A stretch of DNA of 24,545 nucleotides from a virus. The stretch spans positions 1-24,545 of the IMG/VR virus record IMGVR_UViG_3300050821_003827; one strand, 5' to 3'. Of this stretch, positions 18,994 to 24,105 are shown piece by piece. Below the pieces are notes generated by a model. It worked only from the letters and a program-made list of their open reading frames with translations. It had not been told where the DNA came from and made no database searches. Every line of letters begins with the position of its first letter. Position 1 is the stretch's first letter. Position numbers and translations under genes: made by a program.

Positions 18994-19074
18994 TTTCCCA
19001 TGCCATACCAAGCCAAGCCATTCCTTGCCACGCCCGACCGAACTGGACCGAACCCGGCCTGACCATACCTAGCC
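18994..19074 (-). repeat. Second pentamer-period tract, (GGYNN)n
   Basis: Fourteen consecutive 5-base units at 19005-19074 (plus: atacc, aagcc, aagcc, attcc, ttgcc, acgcc, cgacc, gaact, ggacc, gaacc, cggcc, tgacc, atacc, tagcc), thirteen of them ending in CC, with one or two looser units before. It is in the leader of the HNH gene at 18982 and follows a 13-bp palindrome, as in the first tract. Confidence 0.8.
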
Positions 19075-19254
19075 TGATGGATTCATATTACATCCTTCTT
19101 GTCCAGAATCTGGAGCCGATGGCGAGGTATTAGCTCGCGTGTTCTCCCTTACGAGGGGAGCGCTATGATCAGCCACATCGGCCTTACGCTTGGCCGACAG
19201 CCGCGCATATACTTCGCGCATATCGGCACTCATCAAAAACATCTCGTGCTGCAT
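19069..19254 (-). CDS. Small hypothetical protein
   Basis: The 61-aa product starts at ATG 19254 behind AAGGAG. It has a helical charged N-terminal half (MSADMREVYARLSAKRKADVADH) and a disordered polar C-terminus. The palindrome 19102-19114 encodes APDSG residues near the end, and the coding region just enters the pentamer tract. No family recognised. Confidence 0.6.
   Translation of the reverse strand: MQHEMFLMSADMREVYARLSAKRKADVADHSAPLVRENTRANTSPSAPDSGQEGCNMNPSG
19102..19114. promoter_or_regulatory. 13-bp palindrome TCCAGAATCTGGA
   Basis: An exact copy, inside the 3' end of the 19069 gene and 28 bases upstream of the GGYNN tract. Confidence 0.7.
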
Positions 19255-19268
19255 ATCGGCTCCTTTCT

Positions 19269-19342
19269 TGGAGCGAGCGAGCAGATTTGAACTGCCATAG
19301 TCACGTCGGCAACGTGATGCTCTACCATTGAACTACGCCCGC
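19269..19342 (-). tRNA. tRNA-Gly(GCC)
   Basis: Acceptor GCGGGCG/CGCTCGC, D-stem GTTC/GAGC, anticodon arm TCACG-TTGCCGA-CGTGA, T-loop TTCAAAT, encoded CCA. Confidence 0.93.
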
Positions 19343-19347
19343 AAACT

Positions 19348-19421
19348 TGGCTGGGAGTGAGTGAATCGAACACTCGTAGCGAGGACCAAAATCTCGCGTC
19401 CTACCATTGAACGAACTCCCA
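19348..19421 (-). tRNA. tRNA-Gln(TTG)
   Basis: Acceptor TGGGAGT/ACTCCCA, discriminator G, D-stem GTTC/GGAC, anticodon loop TTTTGGT with A31-C39 mismatch, T-loop TTCGATT, encoded CCA. Confidence 0.88.
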
Positions 19422-19429
19422 TCAAAACT

Positions 19430-19504
19430 TGGCTGCCCGTCGAGGTTACGATCCCCGGATTGCTGAGTCAGAGTCAGCCGTGATTCCAATTTCACCAACG
19501 GGCA
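19430..19504 (-). tRNA. tRNA-Gln(CTG)
   Basis: Acceptor TGCCCGT/ACGGGCA, discriminator G, D-stem GTGA/TCAC, anticodon arm GCTGA-CTCTGAC-TCAGC, T-loop ATCGTAA, encoded CCA. Bases 19505-19595 after it hold no gene; only a possible TCTCAC/GTGAGA hairpin inside a GTACG/CGTAC pair is visible. Confidence 0.9.
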
Positions 19505-19595
19505 ACTTACAGCGCTACCACCGTACGTTAAAAGCTCTCACACCGGAGGCACGCACATTGGCCAAGAAGTGAGATTCAGCGTACAGCAGTGGACT

Positions 19596-19670
19596 TGGCT
19601 GTGCAGGTGGGAGTCGGACCCACATCGTCCTGATTAACAGTCAGGTGTAATTCCGTTATACGACCGCACA
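19596..19670 (-). tRNA. tRNA-Asn(GTT)
   Basis: Acceptor TGTGCGG/CTGCACA, discriminator G, anticodon arm CCTGA-CTGTTAA-TCAGG, T-arm GTGGG-TCCGACT-CCCAC, encoded CCA. Confidence 0.92.
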
Positions 19671-19684
19671 ACATAAACTTTCCC

Positions 19685-19725
19685 AAAACAAAACCCCCAG
19701 CTTTGCTTTCGCTCGGCTGGGGGCT
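19685..19725 (-). terminator. Terminator
   Basis: Stem CCCCCAGC/GCTGGGGG with an inner small hairpin (GCGAAAGC), followed by TTTTGTTTT on the minus strand. It ends the short transcript that begins near 19846. Confidence 0.88.
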
Positions 19726-19756
19726 TCTCTCATTTGCTACGTTGTAGCAGTTGAAT

Positions 19757-19840
19757 CTAAGCCGGGCCGCACGAAAGCGTATTACCCTGCGGTTGCGCTG
19801 GGGTAAACGTACGTGTCGAATTGGCTCGGTTAAATTTCAT
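19757..19840 (-). CDS. Possible 27-aa peptide in a short transcription unit
   Basis: ATG 19840 opens MKFNRANSTRTFTPAQPQGN and seven more residues, ending CGPA before TAG. There is no ribosome site, but the expected transcription start of the promoter at 19853-19880 is only about six bases upstream, so a near-leaderless message is possible. Equally the unit (about 160 nt, promoter to terminator) could be a small RNA. Confidence 0.3.
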   Translation of the reverse strand: MKFNRANSTRTFTPAQPQGNTLSCGPA

Positions 19841-19852
19841 GTCGTTTTCTAC

Positions 19853-19880
19853 GTTATGACAAGTTGGCGCAGAATGTCAA
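19853..19880 (-). promoter_or_regulatory. Promoter with TCTGCGC spacer motif
   Basis: TTGACA (19880-19875), 16-base spacer starting TTCTGCGCC, CATAAC (19858-19853). It begins five bases after the vWA stop codon and drives the short unit ending at the 19685 terminator. Confidence 0.6.
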
Positions 19881-19884
19881 CTAC

Positions 19885-20673
19885 TTATTTCCATTTTTTG
19901 TTTGGATCGGACGTTCTTGTCGGTATCGGGCGGCGCGGAGCAGCAGGCTTGGCTGGAATACCGCCACTATGCGGAATACGGCTTGTCACAGTACCAACGC
20001 CAACAGTTTTATCGTCGTCATCAGCGGTCTTCATTCCAACAGATGCGCGCATTGACCGAGTGGTATTTTCACTCATGAAGCTGCGCGATCCTGATGCTTG
20101 TGCTCTTCCCATACTCATGGTCGCCGCTGCCATAGTGGCGTAAGTTGCATGTGCGTTGTTCGCATTATAGGAAGCAGATGCACCAACACCTATACCCAGA
20201 GACTGCGCGTCATCCCATGTCTCCGGCTGTGTGCCGAGATATGTAAACGTCCAGTTGCCTCTTTTCACGCGCTCGTCAATTGCAGAGTGTAGCGCATCCT
20301 TTGACCACTCGCGGCTGGAGTTCTCCTGTCCATCGGTGACGATCACAACAATGGCCTTGTCAAAGGTCAGCGACTTGTTGTCGTCAATAGCCTGCAACGT
20401 CTTTCCGACAGCATCATAGAGAGCGGTTGCGTTTCTTGGGCCATGCTTCTTGAGGATCGTTCCATCTACGTTCGCGATCTTATCGCCGATATGCGGGGTT
20501 TCGATCACGGTGTCAAATGTGGTCAACGAGAACAAGTACTCAATCTCGTCATCTTTCTTTTCGTCCGCTTGCAGATTCTCGACATAAGTCTTGAATCCGT
20601 TAAGCGTCTCATCCCACACCGTTGCCATACTCCCCGACCGATCCTGAATAAATGAAACAAGAACCTTCTTCAT
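19885..20673 (-). CDS. vWA-domain protein (MIDAS intact)
   Basis: The 262-aa product starts at ATG 20673 (GGAG six bases upstream; ATGA overlap with the HTH gene; the longer frame is unlikely). The vWA domain begins at once, MKKVLVSFIQDRSGSM, with the other MIDAS parts at ATALYDAVG and IVTDGQENSSREWS. After residue 160 comes a small helical part rich in Ala, Met and Ser, then a proline- and arginine-rich disordered tail (AKPAAPRRPIPTRTSDPNKKWK). Such phage vWA proteins are common and unexplained. Its coupling to a regulator is notable, and it is the second MIDAS protein in the window besides Ro60. Confidence 0.85.
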   Translation of the reverse strand: MKKVLVSFIQDRSGSMATVWDETLNGFKTYVENLQADEKKDDEIEYLFSLTTFDTVIETPHIGDKIANVDGTILKKHGPRNATALYDAVGKTLQAIDDNKSLTFDKAIVVIVTDGQENSSREWSKDALHSAIDERVKRGNWTFTYLGTQPETWDDAQSLGIGVGASASYNANNAHATYATMAAATMSMGRAQASGSRSFMSENTTRSMRASVGMKTADDDDKTVGVGTVTSRIPHSGGIPAKPAAPRRPIPTRTSDPNKKWK

Positions 20674-20882
20674 CTCCATCTCCTCTTGACATAAATTTTT
20701 GTGACCGTGGTTTGGCACTCAAGATCGAGATGGTCAAGCAGCTTTGGTCCGGGCTCGCGTTTGTCGCTGTACACATCGCTTAGATAAGCAGCAGAACAGC
20801 CTATTGTCTTTGCATAAGTACGCAGAGAACGAGTCCCCTGCTTCTCCCGGAGTTTCTTGATTACATCCTCTTTGCGCCACAT
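20670..20882 (-). CDS. XRE/Cro-type HTH regulator, apparently leaderless
   Basis: The 70-aa product carries a helix-turn-helix of the lambda-repressor class: RSLRTYAKTIGCSAAYLSDVYSDKREPGPKLLDHL. There is no ribosome site. The promoter TTGACA-17-TACAGT places the transcription start on the A of ATG 20882, so the message should be leaderless, like lambda cI from PRM. Its size and form suit a Cro-like repressor. It is coupled to the vWA gene. A possible target is the 13-bp palindrome family, one copy of which lies 106 bases upstream, but this is inference. Confidence 0.8.
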   Translation of the reverse strand: MWRKEDVIKKLREKQGTRSLRTYAKTIGCSAAYLSDVYSDKREPGPKLLDHLDLECQTTVTKIYVKRRWR

Positions 20883-20889
20883 GAGAAGG

Positions 20890-20918
20890 ACTGTAAGCTA
20901 ATATTGCGAACATGTCAA
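20890..20918 (-). promoter_or_regulatory. Promoter of the HTH-vWA operon
   Basis: TTGACA (20918-20913), 17-base spacer, TACAGT (20895-20890). Predicted start at 20883-20882 coincides with the start codon. Confidence 0.75.
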
Positions 20919-20975
20919 GAGGTATACTGTTCTCACCTTACGAGGGTACGGCTCTGTCTGCCTGTGCTCACCAAC

Positions 20976-21018
20976 AAAGATGGCCAGTCCAGATTCTGGA
21001 TTGGCCATCGGCTTTTTA
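20976..21018. terminator. Bidirectional terminator whose stem is built on the palindrome
   Basis: GATGGCCA and TGGCCATC flank an exact palindrome (20988-21000), so the whole 31-base segment folds into a stem of about 15 bp with one G-T pair. It is followed by GGCTTTTTAG on plus and TTTGTTGG on minus. It lies between the 21016 gene and the HTH operon; the stem on the minus strand directly follows the 21016 stop region. Confidence 0.75.
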
Positions 21019-21294
21019 GTTCATTAAGGCTGTATCCAGAAACTTCGTGCTCACCACTTCATGGCCGCATTCAAGACACCGATAGGTGTAGGTCGTCACT
21101 TCAACGGGCTCTGTGCAGGGTGGATAGCCGTTCTTGACGTTGTGCTCATTGATCCATTCCGGACAAAGCGCATACTTGGTTTCGGCATCATGCAACAGTA
21201 GCCGACCGGGACACGGATAGAGAGCGCATAACCCTTCATCTAGCCGTTTGAATAAATCGTTAGGACCACCAACCACATGTCTCGGAGCGTTCAT
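21016..21294 (-). CDS. Small zinc-ribbon protein
   Basis: The 92-aa product has an N-terminal segment NAPRHVVGGPNDLFKRLDEGLCALYPCPGRLLLHDAETKYALC and a C-terminal C-x2-C ribbon (YRCLECGHEVVSTKF). ATG 21294 has AGGAG 12 bases upstream, a rather long distance. Function unknown. Confidence 0.6.
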   Translation of the reverse strand: MNAPRHVVGGPNDLFKRLDEGLCALYPCPGRLLLHDAETKYALCPEWINEHNVKNGYPPCTEPVEVTTYTYRCLECGHEVVSTKFLDTALMN

Positions 21295-21321
21295 GTGAAG
21301 AGTGTACTCCTAACATTATCT

Positions 21322-21594
21322 TTACTTGGTCGCCACCCACTCAAACTCACCGCTGTCTTGGATGCGATATATATCGATCACGTCATGCTCTGGCATCATG
21401 AACGTGTGCGATGGCGTCACTGGAGACGCATCTGAGGAACAGCCTGTCACAATATTCCGATAAACGTACCGGTAGGTGTATATGCCAGCGCTGGGAACTA
21501 TAAACGGTGTCGTATACGTTTGGATCTTCGACTTCGGTAGAATCGCTGCCGCTACAGCACCAACCAATGTCGAAAGAAAGTTTCTACGATTCAT
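21322..21594 (-). CDS. Small exported protein with twin-arginine signal
   Basis: ATG 21594 (AGGA six bases upstream) gives 90 aa starting MNRRNFLSTLVGAVAAAILP, a typical Tat signal (RRNFL followed by a weakly hydrophobic helix). The mature part TPFIVPSAGIYTYRYVYRNIVTGCSSDASPVTPSHTFMMPEHDVIDIYRIQDSGEFEWVATK reads as a beta sandwich, Fn3-like, similar in flavour to phage decoration or tail proteins. A Tat signal on a phage protein is unusual; it may be a moron gene acting on the host envelope. Confidence 0.7.
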   Translation of the reverse strand: MNRRNFLSTLVGAVAAAILPKSKIQTYTTPFIVPSAGIYTYRYVYRNIVTGCSSDASPVTPSHTFMMPEHDVIDIYRIQDSGEFEWVATK

Positions 21595-21611
21595 CTGCAT
21601 TCCTAAAGTTA

Positions 21612-21685
21612 TGGTACTCCCGACGAGATTTGAACTCGCACCAAGTGGGTTAGGGCCACCTACTCTGCCATTGAGCTACGGGAGT
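21612..21685 (-). tRNA. tRNA with anticodon CTA (putative amber suppressor)
   Basis: Acceptor ACTCCCG/CGGGAGT, D-stem GCTC/GAGT, anticodon arm GGTGG-CCCTAAC-CCACT, T-arm GCGAG-TTCAAAT-CTCGT, encoded CCA. By canonical counting bases 34-36 are CTA, which would read UAG. Position 33 is C. Confidence 0.75.
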
Positions 21686-21717
21686 ACAAAGCGCAGATTA
21701 ACAATACCACGAAACTT

Positions 21718-21767
21718 TGGTGGGCGGCTTCAGATTTAAACTGAATACATAGCCGAACTAACCGCCC
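21718..21767 (-). ncRNA. tRNA-like minihelix 2 with CCA
   Basis: 50 nt: acceptor GGGCGGT/GCCGCCC, 15-base connector TAGTTCGGCTATGTA, T-arm TTCAG-TTTAAAT-CTGAA, discriminator A, encoded CCA. There is no D-arm or anticodon arm. The connector begins like a tRNA D region (TA-GTTC), which suggests a deletion derivative of a tRNA. Confidence 0.65.
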
Positions 21768-21768
21768 T

Positions 21769-21817
21769 TGGAGCGCGAGCGATGGTCTACCCCTCTGCAT
21801 CGTCAAGCGACTCGCGC
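21769..21817 (-). ncRNA. tRNA-like minihelix 3 with CCA
   Basis: 49 nt, one base from minihelix 2: acceptor GCGCGAG/CTCGCGC, inner hairpin CGATG/CATCG with a 13-base loop, discriminator T, encoded CCA. The T-arm is not conserved here. The stop codon of the PTH2-like frame lies in its connector. Confidence 0.5.
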
Positions 21818-22135
21818 ATCTTGGTACCCGCCAGAGGGCTCGAACCTCTGACCTCCGTCAGACTGCAACGGCGCTCTACCAACTGAGCTAGGCGGGTGTG
21901 AAACTTCTTTCCAAACTTTGTAATTACGCAGCGGCGCACGCTGCTCTTCTGTGAGCGGTACGGTTGCGACCGCCGTCAAGCAGAGATCGCCATCCGGCTC
22001 ATTGAACGCAGAAAACTCGATGCGATGCAGATTGAGCTTATCGATGACGCGGAGGAGTGCTTTCTGGGAAGAAACCCCGATCAGAACAATCGAGGGCACA
22101 AGATCTTCGACGCTCTGAGAGAGCGTATAGGCCAT
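21803..22135 (-). CDS. PTH2-like protein running into a tRNA
   Basis: The 110-aa frame has a core MAYTLSQSVEDLVPSIVLIGVSSQKALLRVIDKLNLHRIEFSAFNEPDGDLCLTAVATVP. The NEPD-x-DLCLTAVAT signature resembles small phage proteins related to peptidyl-tRNA hydrolase 2 (F-x-EPD... LTAIA). The natural end is near KVWKEV; from SHPPSSVGRAP on, the codons are those of the tRNA at 21822-21897, and the frame stops only in minihelix 3. A hydrolase of peptidyl-tRNA would suit a tRNA-rich phage, but the family call is by eye. A promoter at 22236-22264 reads towards it. Confidence 0.6.
   Translation of the reverse strand: MAYTLSQSVEDLVPSIVLIGVSSQKALLRVIDKLNLHRIEFSAFNEPDGDLCLTAVATVPLTEEQRAPLRNYKVWKEVSHPPSSVGRAPLQSDGGQRFEPSGGYQDARVA
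21822..21897 (-). tRNA. tRNA with aberrant anticodon loop (AGT, Thr?)
   Basis: Acceptor ACCCGCC/GGCGGGT, D-stem GCTC/GAGC, T-arm AGAGG-TTCGAGC-CCTCT and encoded CCA are perfect. The anticodon arm CCGTT-GCAGTCT-GACGG places AGT at 34-36 but has C33 and C37, so decoding is doubtful. Confidence 0.8.
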
Positions 22136-22235
22136 TTCAAATGTGGCGTGGGATGACTGAATAATCTGCTGAGCTAGCGAGATATCCTGTCGGATAAAGA
22201 TAAACGAGTGTGTGGGGACCTAATGCATGAATAGT

Positions 22236-22264
22236 GTTATCTCATAGAAGCGCAGAGATTGCAA
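22236..22264 (-). promoter_or_regulatory. Promoter with TCTGCGC spacer motif
   Basis: TTGCAA (22264-22259), 17-base spacer TCTCTGCGCTTCTATGA, GATAAC (22241-22236). It lies just after the large tRNA-like element and reads to the PTH2-like gene through a leader of about 95 bases (22136-22230) with no other feature seen. Confidence 0.6.
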
Positions 22265-22274
22265 CATTTATTTT

Positions 22275-22393
22275 TGATGCGTCCGAGAGGGAGCCCATCC
22301 CCACCGACCTCTCCATTAGAATGGAGCGCTCTGACCTACCGAGTTCGGGCGCTGCGCACACACGCACAACAACCCGGCCTGAGCTACGGACGC
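22275..22393 (-). tRNA. tRNA-like element with enlarged D-loop
   Basis: 119 nt. Acceptor GCGTCCG/CGGACGC is perfect and D-stem GCTC/GAGC is present, but the D-loop carries an extra hairpin (GCCGGGTT/AACTCGGT, eight pairs, about 40 added bases). The anticodon arm CTCCA-TTCTAA-TGGAG has a six-base loop with CTA or TCT; the T-arm is weak. A TCA stands where CCA is expected. Either an inserted tRNA or a tRNA-like regulator. Confidence 0.6.
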
Positions 22394-22400
22394 AATATTT

Positions 22401-22480
22401 TGGTGCCGCCGACGAGAATCGAACTCGCGATCAACGCTGTGAAAGAGCGTGCTGAGATAACCATCACCCAGAACGACGGC
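22401..22480 (-). tRNA. tRNA-Glu(TTC)
   Basis: Acceptor GCCGTCG/CGGCGGC, anticodon arm ACGCT-CTTTCAC-AGCGT, T-arm GCGAG-TTCGATT-CTCGT, large D-loop, encoded CCA. Confidence 0.9.
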
Positions 22481-22487
22481 ACAAACT

Positions 22488-22567
22488 TGGTGCGGCAGAC
22501 CGGAGTTGAACCGGCGAATTCCTGCTTGAGAGGCAGGTGAGAGATAACCGACACCCTCTACTACCGC
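22488..22567 (-). tRNA. tRNA-Glu(CTC)
   Basis: Acceptor GCGGTAG/CTGCCGC, anticodon arm CCTGC-CTCTCAA-GCAGG, T-arm GCCGG-TTCAACT-CCGGT, encoded CCA. The 160 bases upstream (22570-22730) hold no gene but several strong hairpins: GCCGG/CCGGC, GGAGC/GCTCC, GCCGCGA/TCGCGGC and CCCGG/CCGGG. Confidence 0.92.
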
Positions 22568-22730
22568 GTAAACTGTGCCGGTCTTTCCCGGCTGTCACCT
22601 GAGTTCTGGTACAGGAGCCTCGCCCTTTTGCTCCGTCTTGGCCAATCAGCTTCAGATCGGTACTGCGCGGAGGGCGCTAGGAACTGTGCCGCGATACGCT
22701 CGCGGCTGGCGGCGGGGTGCAACCACCCGG

Positions 22731-22895
22731 TTAGACCGGGACTTTACGATTCAGCTTATCGCAGAGATCATACGCTGTCTTGCCCGCATCCGGAAGATCC
22801 ACGGCAAACTGCGCGCCGGGGGCATTGCGTTGTGTATCGATGATGACCCACCACGCGTATCCACCTTCAACCGGCTTCGTGACAATGTAGCGCAT
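22731..22895 (-). CDS. Small conserved-looking protein (54 aa)
   Basis: The frame MRYIVTKPVEGGYAWWVIID... GAQFAVDLPDAGKTAYDLCDKLNRK starts at ATG 22895 behind GAGGGAAT, eight bases after the stop of the 22904 gene. The pattern, a beta hairpin followed by a helix carrying DKLN, is typical of tiny phage proteins. Its stop codon lies in the loop of a CCCGG/CCGGG hairpin. Function unknown. Confidence 0.65.
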   Translation of the reverse strand: MRYIVTKPVEGGYAWWVIIDTQRNAPGAQFAVDLPDAGKTAYDLCDKLNRKVPV

Positions 22896-22903
22896 ATTCC
22901 CTC

Positions 22904-23257
22904 TTACTCACAGGGCGTCAGATCAACATAATAGTTCTTGCCAATCTGAAACCCGCCAATTACTGCTGGGTTGGAAACATAAAACTTCAGTTCCCCACTC
23001 GGCGTTGCTTCCATAAAGCGCTGATCTTCTGGAATGGATGGATCGTACTGAGCAGCCAACCGGATGTTCTGCGCGGTGCCAAGAAGCCGGTTTCTATACT
23101 GCTGCCCCTTACGCTTCCCGTCGTAACTCTCAGTCCACTCTTGACCGCCGAGCGCTTCGTACTCTTCGGCACTCACATCATTTTTCCAGACCCTCGAAAA
23201 AATGGAGTGATTAACGTTTTCGATTCCAACCACACGGAACTTGCAACGAGTACGCAT
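22904..23257 (-). CDS. Hypothetical phage protein
   Basis: The 117-aa product starts at ATG 23257 behind AAGGAG (eight bases). MRTRCKFRVVGIENVNH... is followed by RLLGTAQNIRLAAQYDPSIPEDQRFMEATPSGELKFYVSNPAVIGGFQIGKNYYVDLTPCE, a pattern I associate with a small phage family in which F-MEATP-G and FQ-GK-YYVD recur. It is probably all-beta. Function unknown. Next upstream is tRNA-Asp. Confidence 0.72.
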   Translation of the reverse strand: MRTRCKFRVVGIENVNHSIFSRVWKNDVSAEEYEALGGQEWTESYDGKRKGQQYRNRLLGTAQNIRLAAQYDPSIPEDQRFMEATPSGELKFYVSNPAVIGGFQIGKNYYVDLTPCE

Positions 23258-23337
23258 CTAGATTCTCCTTAATCGGCTAGATGCGCTGGTCATCGTGCCA
23301 GCCCGTTGAGACAGATCAGTTCGCGTCTCGAAACTTA

Positions 23338-23413
23338 TGGCGATCACGACGGGAATCGAACCCGCGCCGACTTCCTAGACAGGGAAGCATCCTTCCAATT
23401 AGACGACGTGACC
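23338..23413 (-). tRNA. tRNA-Asp(GTC)
   Basis: Acceptor GGTCACG/CGTGATC, discriminator G, anticodon arm CTTCC-CTGTCTA-GGAAG, T-arm GCGGG-TTCGATT-CCCGT, encoded CCA. The 65 bases downstream (23270-23337) hold two hairpins, GAGAC/GTCTC and GCTGG/CCAGC. Confidence 0.93.
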
Positions 23414-23418
23414 GATTC

Positions 23419-23946
23419 CTACATCATCTCTCGTGCCTCATCTGTTGTCAACCTGCTCCATCGTACTACCAATTCTCCATCTTTTACCACAAGATGGCGA
23501 CAGACATGGCAATTCCAACAGAGTGTTATTTTATTGTCTCCATTATTGGAGTTACGATCTCCATTACGATGATGAACCACAAGAAGATAATAGCGAGATT
23601 CGCCGCATTCCTCACATTTATCTCCTATTGAATTACGGTAGCAAGATTTTCCATTCGTATATTGCGGATGATTTTCTCCCCATCGCTGCTGTCTTTCAAC
23701 ATTGTCTTGCGCTGCGCATCGTTTTGAACAGAATTGAAGTCCACTCTTGCTATTCTTTAGCCTCGACGGGCTTCTCTTCGCAATCTTCCCACATCTGTGG
23801 CAAATAATGGAATGCGATTCTTTTACCATCACACATTTGTGACTGCAATAGGTACGAAAATTTCCTCCGCCTATTCTGAAATCCTTAATGGGGCGTTGGA
23901 ACATTTTCTCGCATGTGTAGCATCTGAGATTAAGTATCGTAGCCAT
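23419..23946 (-). CDS. HNH homing endonuclease with zinc ribbons
   Basis: The 175-aa product has three N-terminal zinc units (LRCYTCEKMF... YCSHKC; IICHRCGKIAKRSPSRLKNSKSGLQFCSKRC) and a C-terminal HNH core, KCEECGESRYYLLVVHHRNGDRNSNNGDNKITLCWNCHVCRHL. It is an intact paralogue of the frameshifted gene at 17459-18060 (same knuckle order, NSKSGL-FCS, VHH-x2-GDRN). There is no ribosome site at ATG 23946; TATATT five bases earlier hints at a leaderless message. The gene is flanked on both sides by tRNAs (Asp and Met), a typical homing position. Confidence 0.87.
   Translation of the reverse strand: MATILNLRCYTCEKMFQRPIKDFRIGGGNFRTYCSHKCVMVKESHSIICHRCGKIAKRSPSRLKNSKSGLQFCSKRCAAQDNVERQQRWGENHPQYTNGKSCYRNSIGDKCEECGESRYYLLVVHHRNGDRNSNNGDNKITLCWNCHVCRHLVVKDGELVVRWSRLTTDEAREMM
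23423..23451 (-). promoter_or_regulatory. Promoter of tRNA-Asp inside the HNH gene end
   Basis: TTGACA (23451-23446), 17-base spacer, GATGAT (23428-23423). The predicted start is about three bases before the mature tRNA 5' end. Confidence 0.6.
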
Positions 23947-24029
23947 GGTTTAATATATTCAAGCGTAAACTACGGTTTCGTAAATAATTACAGGGGAGCA
24001 TTTTACGTTAAGCTACAACCCCGTTTGAA

Positions 24030-24100
24030 TGGTTGCGGAGCGCGGAATCGAACCGCGAAGAAGGAGGTTATGAGCCTCTTCGGAACCCTGTCTCCCCGCC
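24030..24100 (-). tRNA. tRNA-Met(CAT), short D-arm
   Basis: Acceptor GGCGGGG/CTCCGCA with a G1-A72 mismatch, anticodon loop CTCATAA on GAGG/CCTC, T-arm CGCGG-TTCGATT-CCGCG, encoded CCA. The D-arm is reduced. The unpaired position 1-72 recalls initiator tRNA but is not proof. Bases 23947-24029 hold nothing I recognise. Confidence 0.82.
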
Positions 24101-24105
24101 CAAAT

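Noticed and set aside
20976-21018. Attachment site
   Set aside because: No second copy of the core and no integrase in the window; it is better explained as a terminator stem built on the palindrome.
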